Below, piece by piece: positions 26,931 to 35,172 of a DNA stretch of 35,848 nt; the first letter of the stretch is position 1, and each line of letters starts with the position of its first letter. The stretch comes from an uncultured Prevotellaceae bacterium. Its GTDB lineage: Bacteria > Bacteroidota > Bacteroidia > Bacteroidales > Bacteroidaceae. Position numbers and translations under genes: made by a program. The notes below the pieces were generated by a model. That model saw only the letters and a program-made list of their open reading frames with translations, searched no databases and was not told the origin of the DNA. The stretch lies in NCBI GenBank assembly GCA_902761605.1, contig CACWLC010000021.1, forward strand, positions 1 through 35,848. The letters are read 5' to 3'.

Positions 26931-27244
26931 CCTGGAAATGGATCTGGTATCAAGAACACCTTGTCACCGCTTTGGACGTTATAGTCCATAAGTGTCTGGT
27001 CATTACGTCCTATCCTTGGGCGTAGCACACGTATCTCATGCACCTCAGGATCTTCTTTCCCGAAGAAATAGTCGAGTGGGGCACCGGTATCATCAATTGA
27101 GGGAAAATCGAAGATGAGTTTTCCGTCCTCACCGATGGCATGACGTAAATTGGTCATTAGTGTGCTCAAGGGCGCCTCAGGATTGACAACCCTGAAACGA
27201 ACCGTCTTGTTCTTGTATACAATATCTAAAAAGAAACCTTCCAT
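26927..27244 (-). CDS. Ubiquitin-like modifier protein ending in Gly
   Basis: This 105-residue protein fits a beta-grasp (ubiquitin) fold: an opening beta hairpin (FFLDIVYKNKTVRFRV), a helix (LSTLMTNLRHAIG), then strands. The last 22 residues align without gaps to ubiquitin 55-76: T84, L85, D87, Y88, N89, Q91, L98 and G105 are identical, including the T-L-x-D-Y-N-x-Q block. The protein ends exactly at ...PFPG, so the C-terminal Gly is ready for E1 activation without trimming. The residue at the position of ubiquitin Arg72 is Asp101, and the last pair is Pro-Gly, not Gly-Gly. It is 7 bases after TssF and overlaps the E2 gene by ATGA. Confidence 0.83.
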   Translation of the reverse strand: MEGFFLDIVYKNKTVRFRVVNPEAPLSTLMTNLRHAIGEDGKLIFDFPSIDDTGAPLDYFFGKEDPEVHEIRVLRPRIGRNDQTLMDYNVQSGDKVFLIPDPFPG

Positions 27245-27251
27245 ATCTTAT

Positions 27252-28958
27252 TTATTTTTCGATTTGAATTGTTACTACTATCGGATATATGTTAGTACTT
27301 CTTACCTCTATCATCTTTTGGAGAAGCATCTCGACCAAAGAGACTTTTTCTTCAAAACTACGTTTTACGAATGGATTGTCTGCTAACAGTATATCTACCA
27401 CTATCTCATATCCTGGACCATTCCGTTCTATCTGCTGACGACGGTTAACAGTGATCTGTCTGATCATATCGCGTATGATTCCATAACGTGTCAGCAGCTC
27501 ATTATAACAGAAAAGCTTGATATCGGCAGGTGTCACAATGCGGTCGCATGTGGCAATATAATATCTTGACAGACTTGCCTGTGCACTCTCCTCAGTTATC
27601 TCATCACTTCCCATAACCGGATTCGCTATCTGATGGGTTTGTGAGGAATTAAGTCCTGTTGGCACTATAAAAGAGCAGTCTGCGTTAAGTGAGGAGTTTA
27701 TTCCAGCCCCTGCTGTTGTAAGATAACCAACTTCCACACTACCATCTTTTGTTTGTAAGAGCTTTGTATCACGTAATAGGATGTATATACCAGGAATCTG
27801 GCGCAACTGGTCTTTTCTGGCAATGTCTACTAATCGGGACAAGATTTCCTGTAATGCCTGCATGGTCTTGTCACCAGATATACCTTTCAGATTCTGGAAT
27901 GCGTAATAGTCTGAATGATATCTTGCTATGACTGCGTTTAATAACTTGACGAGTCTTCCCTGATTGAATCTGTCTGCGGCTACACGTCGTATCTCTATAA
28001 GGCTATTGCCATATAGCTGCTCTTCTGAAGGACGGATGGCATGTAAGAATTGCTGATTTACTTGTTCGTCATTCTTGTCATAGCCTCCCACGCGTATTAC
28101 TGGCGTCTGACTGGAAAGTGTAGTATTGTGCAATTCTGCATTTACCAAGATGACAGGATTGAGAATCAAGTTGTTCTTGTCAAATTTGAAACTGTCATTG
28201 ATGCCGGAGAACTCGAATATCAGGTCAAAAGTATCCGTCTCAACATTAGTGAATTGAGATTGTTTGTGAGGACGAATCACAAAAATACGCACATTCTGTC
28301 GGGCAAACAAATCGAGACAGGTTGCTGAGGCCTCGAATGTCTGTGATCTGTTATAAATAATGGTGTCAAGACCGAAGCAGTCAGACAATGGGAGTTCTGA
28401 GTAGTCCCATGGTTTTGCAATAGGTACCTGTTGCCTGTTCAGAGTGATGTTAACATCCTGAAAATTCTGGTTCTTAATAGCAAAGGCGAAGCCGGAGAGA
28501 TCATTCGTAGGTGTACTGAAATTCATTGTGACCTTCCAACGGCGACCATCAATTCTTACTATGGAAATATCCTTTATGTTAAGCAGTCGTGTCTTTAACA
28601 AAGGTATGAACTTATAGTCTGTGCCATTGAGTGTGAAAGAGCTGGAACTGTTGAGCTCGAGTTCTGAAATAGGATCTAGCAGAGCTGTGGATATGACTGC
28701 AGTGGCAGGCACAGCATGCCCAATCTCATATGGTGTAAGCAGTTGTGCATATTCTTCCAACACTTCGTCTTTCATGGCCTCAAGGTCACTTATACTTTCA
28801 TTGACTTGATATGCCAAAGCGGTAATCATAAGTTTTAGGATCGGGTCGTTTTCCAACCCCTCCAGCTTATCGTTGTCATCACTTTGCTGCCATATGTTTA
28901 TGGCTTCGCGTAACAACTCCTCAGCTCTCTGTCTTGTTTCAAATATCGTCTGTTTCAT
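27252..28958 (-). CDS. tssF: T6SS baseplate wedge protein TssF
   Basis: This 568-residue cytosolic protein is the TssF subunit of the T6SS baseplate wedge, which with TssG and TssE attaches the sheath-tube to the spike. It fits by length (about 570-600 in the family), by the N-terminal helical region with a PILKLMITALAYQ segment, and by the YAQLLTPYEIGHAVPATAVI stretch (shown in part) that corresponds to the conserved early TssF region ending in a P-x-x-A-[IV] turn. It lies between TssE (16 bases upstream) and the ubiquitin-like gene (7 bases downstream), which is the context that first ties the conjugation genes to the secretion machine. Confidence 0.85.
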   Translation of the reverse strand: MKQTIFETRQRAEELLREAINIWQQSDDNDKLEGLENDPILKLMITALAYQVNESISDLEAMKDEVLEEYAQLLTPYEIGHAVPATAVISTALLDPISELELNSSSSFTLNGTDYKFIPLLKTRLLNIKDISIVRIDGRRWKVTMNFSTPTNDLSGFAFAIKNQNFQDVNITLNRQQVPIAKPWDYSELPLSDCFGLDTIIYNRSQTFEASATCLDLFARQNVRIFVIRPHKQSQFTNVETDTFDLIFEFSGINDSFKFDKNNLILNPVILVNAELHNTTLSSQTPVIRVGGYDKNDEQVNQQFLHAIRPSEEQLYGNSLIEIRRVAADRFNQGRLVKLLNAVIARYHSDYYAFQNLKGISGDKTMQALQEILSRLVDIARKDQLRQIPGIYILLRDTKLLQTKDGSVEVGYLTTAGAGINSSLNADCSFIVPTGLNSSQTHQIANPVMGSDEITEESAQASLSRYYIATCDRIVTPADIKLFCYNELLTRYGIIRDMIRQITVNRRQQIERNGPGYEIVVDILLADNPFVKRSFEEKVSLVEMLLQKMIEVRSTNIYPIVVTIQIEK

Positions 28959-28974
28959 TCAATTCTCGCTATTA

Positions 28975-29430
28975 TCAGTTCCACACTCTGATTGTCTGGT
29001 TATAGACATAATCTTCTTTTGTATCAGAGATTGTTCCCTTTACAGTGATGTATATCTGCCTTTCCTCACGGATATAGGTCATTGCGACCGCTATGTTCTC
29101 CAAACGAGTCTCGTATTTCTCGATAGCCGATTTTAACTCTGCTGCAAAGGTGTTGATACTCTTCGATGAACCGGAGATCTTCTTGTCATAGATGTTCTGG
29201 ATGTTATTCATGAAATCAGTATCACCAGAATCATAAACCACACCTTCATTCTCATTAAACATCTCAAAGCGCAGATTGTTGAACACAAAGCCGAACTGAG
29301 GATCGGCAGGTGTGCTGAAACGCTCTGTGGTGATGATAAGATTGATGACTGCATCGATAGATTTTTTCAGCTTGTCATCGCGGCTTATCCCCTTTTGGGT
29401 GAGTTGTAAAGGTATTCTGATACTTGTCAT
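28975..29430 (-). CDS. tssE: T6SS baseplate protein TssE (gp25-like)
   Basis: This 151-residue protein is a gp25-like baseplate component. It has the gp25 order: an N-terminal helix, INLIITTERFSTPADPQFG (here read as the ITT-x4-P-x-x-P-x-F-G motif of the family), a middle helix, and the hallmark EKYETRLENIAV, equivalent to the yEPRL signature in which Pro is here Thr. Beta strands close the protein. TssE anchors the first sheath ring to the wedge. It follows TssK by 7 bases and precedes TssF by 16. Confidence 0.88.
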   Translation of the reverse strand: MTSIRIPLQLTQKGISRDDKLKKSIDAVINLIITTERFSTPADPQFGFVFNNLRFEMFNENEGVVYDSGDTDFMNNIQNIYDKKISGSSKSINTFAAELKSAIEKYETRLENIAVAMTYIREERQIYITVKGTISDTKEDYVYNQTIRVWN

Positions 29431-29437
29431 TGACTAA

Positions 29438-30637
29438 TTAAATTTGTGGTACGAATTTAAGTTCCTCTGGCTCTGGCACATAAAGAGCGTTAAATAAGTT
29501 CTCAAACAGATTGAAATACAATTTCTCGTAAAGAGACTCGTTAAGCTGTCTACCCATCTCGTCAAACTTATCCGTTAGCATCTCGGTAAGCTTGTCTGCG
29601 CGATCGTTAAACTCAGTTGTCAGTTCATTAATAATGGCAGTCTTAAGAGTCTCATTAATATATGTTGTAAGTTGTTCCGTCTGCTGTCTCATCTCTTCTT
29701 GCAACTCAGCCTTCATGTCTGCCAATAACTTCTCTATAAGTTCAGGATGAAGTTTTTCGTACAGTTCAGCCTTAGCCTGGGCAAGGAGTGCCTCATAATC
29801 GATAGTATTGTCTTCTAGGACCACACCATCAAGAATTATTGTTGCTCCCAACATGTAATTCTCTAACCAGCCGAGCCATGCCTGAATATCTGCATGTTGT
29901 GGAACGGGTATTTCCAAAGGCTGCTTATTCGGTGTAACGATATAGTAGTCAATAGCTTGAGCTATCTCCTGTGTCAGAAGAATAAAATCTTGCATCGTGT
30001 TTTGCAGGCGATAGCTCTTAAGCATGAAGACATATCGTAACATGGCCCTTTTTCCTTCACCATCGGCAAGATTAGGGTGAGTGGCCACTGTATTCATAAG
30101 AGTGATATACTTATCTATATAGTCCTTGAATCTTGGATCATCTTCTAATAATAGGCATGGTGGGATGAAATCTGTATCAACAGAGAACACTCCTTCTGCC
30201 GCTTGGAATCTTACTAACGGAAATAAGTCGTTAGCCTCGATCTCGTCAATAGTATGAATGGTATAAGTATAATGTGGCCTTACGAATGGTACTCCTTTCT
30301 TTTCAAACTCTGTTTGATCTTCGCTGAAACCAACGGTAAGATAGTATTTATCCCCAAACAGCATTGGGATGGATACCTGGATGTCTTCATCGGCATTGAC
30401 AATTTTACCTGAAGGAAGCAAAGCCATAAACTGTAAACCGGTTACCTCGAAACGGTTTTTCACAAATGTGCCTTTACAACTGAAGGGCGCACCAGGAACA
30501 AGTCCCATATGGTTACTTCCCAAAGCAGTGCGTATTGCAATGCGTTGACGGAAATCCCAATGTTCTTCTATTCCTGAGAACGTTTCCGCCGTCAGTTCCA
30601 TACCTGGCATCCAGTTGATTCTTGCATTGATATCCAT
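29438..30637 (-). CDS. tssK: T6SS baseplate protein TssK
   Basis: This 399-residue protein matches TssK, the trimeric connector between baseplate and membrane complex, by its W-M-P-G-M-x-L-x-x-E-x-F start, by the FPLVRFQ segment and by the DFIPPCLLL stretch that in TssK reads D-x-x-Y-I-P-P-C-L. The C-terminal half is helical with long coiled-coil segments, and is longer than the canonical C-terminal head region, ending in an acidic tail. It lies directly after TssG (16 bases) and before TssE (8 bases). Confidence 0.85.
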   Translation of the reverse strand: MDINARINWMPGMELTAETFSGIEEHWDFRQRIAIRTALGSNHMGLVPGAPFSCKGTFVKNRFEVTGLQFMALLPSGKIVNADEDIQVSIPMLFGDKYYLTVGFSEDQTEFEKKGVPFVRPHYTYTIHTIDEIEANDLFPLVRFQAAEGVFSVDTDFIPPCLLLEDDPRFKDYIDKYITLMNTVATHPNLADGEGKRAMLRYVFMLKSYRLQNTMQDFILLTQEIAQAIDYYIVTPNKQPLEIPVPQHADIQAWLGWLENYMLGATIILDGVVLEDNTIDYEALLAQAKAELYEKLHPELIEKLLADMKAELQEEMRQQTEQLTTYINETLKTAIINELTTEFNDRADKLTEMLTDKFDEMGRQLNESLYEKLYFNLFENLFNALYVPEPEELKFVPQI

Positions 30638-30652
30638 ATCGTATCTCTTTTA

Positions 30653-31435
30653 TTAAATTTCTGTATTATACCCAAGCGTGAGCCGAGTGTTGGTTTGTTG
30701 GTGAAAATTATGTTCCTTGATGTCGATCTTGCACCATACCTCAACCGGAATAAACCACTCTTCGATAAATTCCTTTAATGGCTTAAGTTCAGCAGTCATA
30801 TCAAGATATTCCTCTGGTGACAAACCTGGAATAATAATTTCATATCTTACCATCGGCAGCCAATGTAGAGTTGAGTCAGAATGGCTGTAACGTCCAATAG
30901 TCATATTAACTTGACATTTGAACAATACCTTTAGAAGATCAGCGACGAAACAGAAGTCGCCACGCTTTTTGCTTACATAAGGAAGGAGTAGGGCTGCCTC
31001 ACGAACATAACGATTTTCTATCTGATCGATAGTAATCCCAAAATATGTGGTTAAGACATATGAGAGCTTGTCTTGCAGTAGCCTGTCAACCTGTTTCTCA
31101 ATAAATATACTGTCACGGAACCGGAATGTGTCAATAGGCTTGAAAGTCTCACGCAGAAGTCTCAGCTTTATCTGTAACCGCTTGAACTTCTCTGATGTGT
31201 CTTCACCCTTTAGGTCTGTATCCAAGGTGATAAGTCCCTGAGGCAAAAGCTTTATGAAACTGTCACGTGCAGTCTGTGCTAACGTTTTGTCGTTGTCAAT
31301 AGAAAGCAGGTCACTATTATAGTTACGATAGAAAGTGCCCTCGTTCTGGACTATCCACTGATCCCCTACCTCCGGATAGAGGTAATTAAGTAGAAATTCC
31401 GCCCTTATCTCAGGTATGTAGTTCACTCTTCTCAT
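30653..31435 (-). CDS. tssG: T6SS baseplate wedge protein TssG
   Basis: This 260-residue protein sits where TssG is expected, directly before TssK, TssE and TssF. It is short for TssG (about 300 or more in Proteobacteria) but similar in make-up: an N-terminal helical region, a middle R-F-R-D-S region, and a C-terminal beta part with a STLHWLPMVRYEIIIPGL strand and a LTLGYNTEI end comparable with the LGxxTxL closing strand of the family. Its start overlaps the E1 stop as ATGA. The call rests partly on gene order. Confidence 0.75.
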   Translation of the reverse strand: MRRVNYIPEIRAEFLLNYLYPEVGDQWIVQNEGTFYRNYNSDLLSIDNDKTLAQTARDSFIKLLPQGLITLDTDLKGEDTSEKFKRLQIKLRLLRETFKPIDTFRFRDSIFIEKQVDRLLQDKLSYVLTTYFGITIDQIENRYVREAALLLPYVSKKRGDFCFVADLLKVLFKCQVNMTIGRYSHSDSTLHWLPMVRYEIIIPGLSPEEYLDMTAELKPLKEFIEEWFIPVEVWCKIDIKEHNFHQQTNTRLTLGYNTEI

Positions 31436-32547
31436 CTGTTGCTTAATTCTAAATAATGATCTATACCATCGGCCACAATATGTACGATGTCCTCTTGTGG
31501 TATACCAAGTTGTGACAAGGTCAGATCAGGGTAGGGGAAATCTGCATTTATATGATGATATTCGTGTTGATAGAACGCATTTGTAGAAATACCTCTAAGT
31601 GCTCTGTCGTGTTCCAGATAGTCTTCTACATCTCGTCCAGCTCGCATCACGAAGGTACGTTCATCATTGTCGCGTCTTGATACATAGTCAACAAAGCAGT
31701 CGTTAGTAAGACAAAGCGTTACATCAGTTGTATTGAGTTCTTTATACCAACAAGTTAGCGCTTCGTTTACAGATAATGTAGCATCTGTTAAAGTCTCCTT
31801 TATTGGTGTCCAGAGTTCATGTTCCGGGCATTCGTCATCGTATGCCTGATATTCAGCAGTTCGAACAGTCATATGTTCCCCATCATAATATAGCATCCTG
31901 CCACACAATGATGTACCGAAATCTTTTTGTACAAGTTTCAGTGCTTCCTGTACTAGAATCGCTCCTATGACAGATGCAATAATAGATGTAGTAGGAACAG
32001 ATCCCGCCAGCTCATGCCTACGGATAATGCCGGAGCATGGCATCCGTCTGGATAAGTCCTTTAATCCCTCAGGTCCAAGGTTGCATGCATAACAGTTCTT
32101 CCCGGGGGCGAAAACGCGAGCTGTTCCCTCAAGGTTGTCTATTCCTCCATCAACCCAAGGCACACCCGCTCTCATAGCCAGACGGTTGATGCAATAACGT
32201 GCCCAACGGCTGTCTACGCAACCAATTATCACATCCATTTTCCTGATAAGTCCTAATCCGACATCATATGAGATATCGCCACAGATGGTCTTTATCTCTA
32301 TAGAAGGATTTATCTGTCTGAGACGTTTGGCCACGACATCCACCTTAAGTCTCCGATTCTCTGCATCTTCCTTTGAGAAAAGAATGCTACGTGTTAGATT
32401 CCCCATTTCAACTACATCGAAATCAACGGCAACGATATGAGTTACTCCCATAAGTACCAGATTCTTCAGCACCTCGTTACCCAAGGCACCGCAGCCAACT
32501 ACCATAACACGGGCGGCATTAACCTGATGCTGTCTGAAACCACTCAT
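31432..32547 (-). CDS. E1-like ubiquitin-activating enzyme (ThiF/UBA fold)
   Basis: This 371-residue protein has the adenylation domain of E1 and ThiF/MoeB enzymes: G18-C-G-A-L-G23 (nucleotide loop), D42-x-D44, N50-L-T-R53, K68 and D112-S-R. A C152-Y-A-C155 pair could be half of a zinc site, and a lone Cys near 230 (DDECPEH) may be a further ligand. The crossover region M169-P170-C171-S172 matches the (M)-C-T position of UBA3/UBA2-type E1s, so Cys171 is the candidate thioester Cys. A C-terminal part (about 235-371) ends in a strand pattern (DLTLSQLGIPQEDIVHIV) that looks beta-grasp-like, as in the E2-binding domain of E1s. It overlaps PEGA upstream and TssG downstream by ATGA. It should adenylate the ubiquitin-like protein at 26927-27244. 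Confidence 0.87.
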   Translation of the reverse strand: MSGFRQHQVNAARVMVVGCGALGNEVLKNLVLMGVTHIVAVDFDVVEMGNLTRSILFSKEDAENRRLKVDVVAKRLRQINPSIEIKTICGDISYDVGLGLIRKMDVIIGCVDSRWARYCINRLAMRAGVPWVDGGIDNLEGTARVFAPGKNCYACNLGPEGLKDLSRRMPCSGIIRRHELAGSVPTTSIIASVIGAILVQEALKLVQKDFGTSLCGRMLYYDGEHMTVRTAEYQAYDDECPEHELWTPIKETLTDATLSVNEALTCWYKELNTTDVTLCLTNDCFVDYVSRRDNDERTFVMRAGRDVEDYLEHDRALRGISTNAFYQHEYHHINADFPYPDLTLSQLGIPQEDIVHIVADGIDHYLELSNR

Positions 32548-33743
32548 TCTTTTTTCTTTTTTAGATCCAGTTTTACAAATGTCAGGTCATTCCCTTCAAC
32601 CAGAATGATCTTCTCTGTGTCATAGAATCCGGCTTTCGTCAGCCTGACTCTGCATTTCTTGCCTGCTGCCAGTTCCTTTATGATGCAGGGCGTTGTGCCT
32701 TTCAGTTTCCCGTCAATGTATACATTTGCCCCTATCACATTAGAATGAACATTTATCATTCCGTAGAAATCCGGCTCGTTACTTGGAGTTACGGATAAAG
32801 AGTCATCCAAGGTTTCGAAAATAATCGGAGCAACTTTGGACGCTTCGGATTTTCCGTTGGGAATAGTCTTGGTTATTACAACTTCGGATTTCTTGATGGC
32901 TTTTGACTTTGATTCAATTATTGGTCGGAGGTCTTCAGAGCTCAACTCTATTGTTTTCTTTTCCCTCCACCCTATATTTATTGTTGCATCATAATACTTC
33001 AGGCTGTCTTTTAATACGATGAGGTGATGATCGCCTTCTCTCAAATGTCCGCTGGTGGCTTGTGTCTTGCCAATAAACTGGCCATCAATAAGTATGTCAC
33101 AGCCCTCCATAGGAGTCTTTACCCTTATGTATGAATATATCGGTTGAAGGGCCAGGGAAATGGTCTTATGCTCTTCGTCTGTCAGCTCAAATGTTCCTTC
33201 TTCCTGTTGGTGAAAGGGAGATTCTGCAAGGTAAGTATGATTTCCTATTGGCAGATAGAACTGTTGTTTACCATCGTGAACAAGTGTCATCGTGCTGTCG
33301 ATGGTCAAGATGGCATCCTTGGGTTGTATTTCGAATATCACCCACTGCTTCTGCAGTTTATACTCCTTATCTGGAGAAATCGTAATAAGGGTTGCTGTAT
33401 AGCGTTTTTTCTTGCGCAGCCCTTTCTTTCCTGGGGCTTTCCATGTTAACTGTCCATAATCAGCGTGCTTAACGACAATAAACGAAGTCTTGTCAGGTAC
33501 TTTCAGTGTAAGCATGCCTTCACCTTCCTCTGCAGCGATCTCTGCCTTGCCGTTGGCAAGGAATGTAAAACCGTTTTCACTGGTCTTGAGGTCAAGAGTA
33601 GCTTGCTGTTTGTCTATCACAATGTGGTTCATGTTGAAAGGACCTTTCTTGACTTTTGTATATTGAAGGATATGCATCTCCTGAGCTGACACAGGAGATA
33701 GTGAGTAGTGAATGGTGAATAGTAAAATAAGAAAACCTCTCAC
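32544..33743 (-). CDS. Exported PEGA-domain protein
   Basis: This 399-residue protein has a signal peptide (cleavage near VSA-Q21) and beta-rich extracytoplasmic repeats. Two PEGA-type modules are visible: about 205-265 (C-D-I-L-I-D-G-Q-F-I-G-K-T) and about 325-399 (ANVYIDGKLKGTTPC), each with the D-G-x-x-x-G-x-T-P turn. The first 190 residues form another beta region. PEGA domains are common in cell-envelope proteins that interact with peptidoglycan or partner proteins. It lies between the PAAR-like gene (6 bases) and the E1 (ATGA overlap). It may be an envelope part of this T6SS. Confidence 0.78.
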   Translation of the reverse strand: MRGFLILLFTIHYSLSPVSAQEMHILQYTKVKKGPFNMNHIVIDKQQATLDLKTSENGFTFLANGKAEIAAEEGEGMLTLKVPDKTSFIVVKHADYGQLTWKAPGKKGLRKKKRYTATLITISPDKEYKLQKQWVIFEIQPKDAILTIDSTMTLVHDGKQQFYLPIGNHTYLAESPFHQQEEGTFELTDEEHKTISLALQPIYSYIRVKTPMEGCDILIDGQFIGKTQATSGHLREGDHHLIVLKDSLKYYDATINIGWREKKTIELSSEDLRPIIESKSKAIKKSEVVITKTIPNGKSEASKVAPIIFETLDDSLSVTPSNEPDFYGMINVHSNVIGANVYIDGKLKGTTPCIIKELAAGKKCRVRLTKAGFYDTEKIILVEGNDLTFVKLDLKKKKE

Positions 33744-33749
33744 TTCTAA

Positions 33750-34139
33750 TTACTTTCCTTGAGTCATCATACTTCCGCTGGGATTGACAACAGAGATCTG
33801 TCCACCCCATGTGCATATGCACTTGGCGTTGTTGATCAGTGCAGGCTGCCCCATAACTTTTACTTGCCCTGGAGGTGCCCAAGGAGCTGTAATAACTGGA
33901 ACACACGGCATTGGTGTTAACACACCCATGGCAGCTGCAGTGGCTGATGCCACTGTTGGGTTTGCCATTGACTGGCACATTCCAAACGGCATAATATTTG
34001 TCATGGGGACCATATCCATAATTGTGGCCATAAGCATATTACCACATTTCGGTCTGAGCGGTATGATGACCATAAGCGACGACGGTGCCATACCAAAACT
34101 GCATTGGAGCATTGCTCCCTGACATACAAAATTACCCAT
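33750..34139 (-). CDS. PAAR-like tip protein (DUF4280)
   Basis: This 129-residue protein belongs to the PAAR-like DUF4280 group. It has the full set of family landmarks: C-Q-G-A-M-L-Q-C-S-F-G at the start, D-M-V-P-M-T-N-I and F-G-M-C-Q-S-M-A-N-P in the middle, a P-C-V-P block, an APWAPPG turn and the closing A-K-C-I-C-T-W-G-G-Q-I-S segment. PAAR proteins cap the VgrG spike and may bind cargo or metal. The gene lies 20 bases after the beta-barrel gene and 6 bases before the PEGA gene. No toxin domain is attached. Confidence 0.88.
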   Translation of the reverse strand: MGNFVCQGAMLQCSFGMAPSSLMVIIPLRPKCGNMLMATIMDMVPMTNIMPFGMCQSMANPTVASATAAAMGVLTPMPCVPVITAPWAPPGQVKVMGQPALINNAKCICTWGGQISVVNPSGSMMTQGK

Positions 34140-34159
34140 ATACCTTATTTTATATTATA

Positions 34160-35152
34160 TTAAAAAATTGTTTTTGCAAATCTTACACTTAACACAGGGT
34201 AGACCTTAAGTGCCTTTGTAAAGCTGATAACATTACCCATTGCTCCAGGGATGTTAGTCAGATCCTTAGACATGTCTGTACCGTCATGCAGTCTCTGAAC
34301 GGGAGTACCTCCCCATATCATTACCCCAAGTTCTGCAGATATCTTCCAGTCATCACGTGACTTCACTAAACGACCTGTGTATCCAGCACCAATATATGGT
34401 TTGATAGCATTTGTCGTTGTGCTGATGCTTACCTTGCCACCTTCTGTTGGATCGGTAAGGTAAGGATCGCCTTTCTTATGCTGAGTAAGTCCTATGGTGC
34501 GATCTTCTGCATAGTCGCCTGGATAGAGATTAAGCTTTCCGTAGCCCTTGATGGCATCGTCAGACTTGGCGGATTCGTATCTCTGGTTGTATTCTTTCAT
34601 TAATGAGATAGTCTTGTCCGACTGTGGATCATTCTCTGCTTTGGCAAATTCTTCTGGCCCCCAATATATGCCAGTGGTAAAATGCCAGTGTTTATTGTAT
34701 TTGAAGGGATAGATGTCTATCAGGAATTTCATGTTGTGGACATTTAGCTTACTATTCATTACGATATGGCCTTCCAGATCAGTCCCCGTCTGTTGGTACA
34801 TATACTCTTGTATATTGTCGAAGGGAGTTCTGATGCGGTTGCCTTGATCGTTATATTGTCTTGCAGCCTGACCTCCGCCAGCAAGATTCATATTGTACGA
34901 CTTCGTGAACTGAGGCAAATAGTCATACCCCATTCTTATTTGCATGAATTCACATAAGGGTGTGGCTAAGTCTATACCTACACCAGATGTGCCGACAGTC
35001 AGTGAGACTTCCAGGTGACGGAACAAGTTTCCTTTACTCCAGTATTTTGTACCGGGGTCTTTCTTCTCTGCTTTTGGAAAAGCAGGAATATACTGGGCGT
35101 TAACCGTCAGGGCAAAGCCAAGTGCCAGACATATATTAATGAATCTTCTCAT
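34160..35152 (-). CDS. Outer-membrane beta-barrel protein of the T6SS locus
   Basis: The start at 35152 gives 330 residues with a clear signal peptide (MRRFINICLALGFALTVNA-Q). A longer in-frame start at 35323 is rejected because it would run back into the TssD gene. The mature part has alternating strands rich in aromatics (IGAGYTGRLV, WKISAELGVMIWGG), and ends in a strand finishing RFAKTIF, typical of outer-membrane barrels. It is the first gene after the TssD pair and may be part of the T6SS envelope passage or an immunity/target-surface protein; the role is unknown. Confidence 0.75.
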   Translation of the reverse strand: MRRFINICLALGFALTVNAQYIPAFPKAEKKDPGTKYWSKGNLFRHLEVSLTVGTSGVGIDLATPLCEFMQIRMGYDYLPQFTKSYNMNLAGGGQAARQYNDQGNRIRTPFDNIQEYMYQQTGTDLEGHIVMNSKLNVHNMKFLIDIYPFKYNKHWHFTTGIYWGPEEFAKAENDPQSDKTISLMKEYNQRYESAKSDDAIKGYGKLNLYPGDYAEDRTIGLTQHKKGDPYLTDPTEGGKVSISTTTNAIKPYIGAGYTGRLVKSRDDWKISAELGVMIWGGTPVQRLHDGTDMSKDLTNIPGAMGNVISFTKALKVYPVLSVRFAKTIF

Positions 35153-35172
35153 ACAATGTTTTTTACACGGCA

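Noticed and set aside
31432-32547. ThiF/MoeB cofactor-synthesis enzyme
   Set aside because: No thiS, moaD, thiG or similar genes are near; E2 and a ubiquitin-like protein are in the same operon and the active-site loop is E1-like.
21817-32547. An antiviral defence island (CBASS/Bil type) inserted in the T6SS locus
   Set aside because: No CD-NTase, JAB protease or other defence gene is visible, and the parts are interleaved with baseplate genes by start/stop overlaps, not placed as a block.
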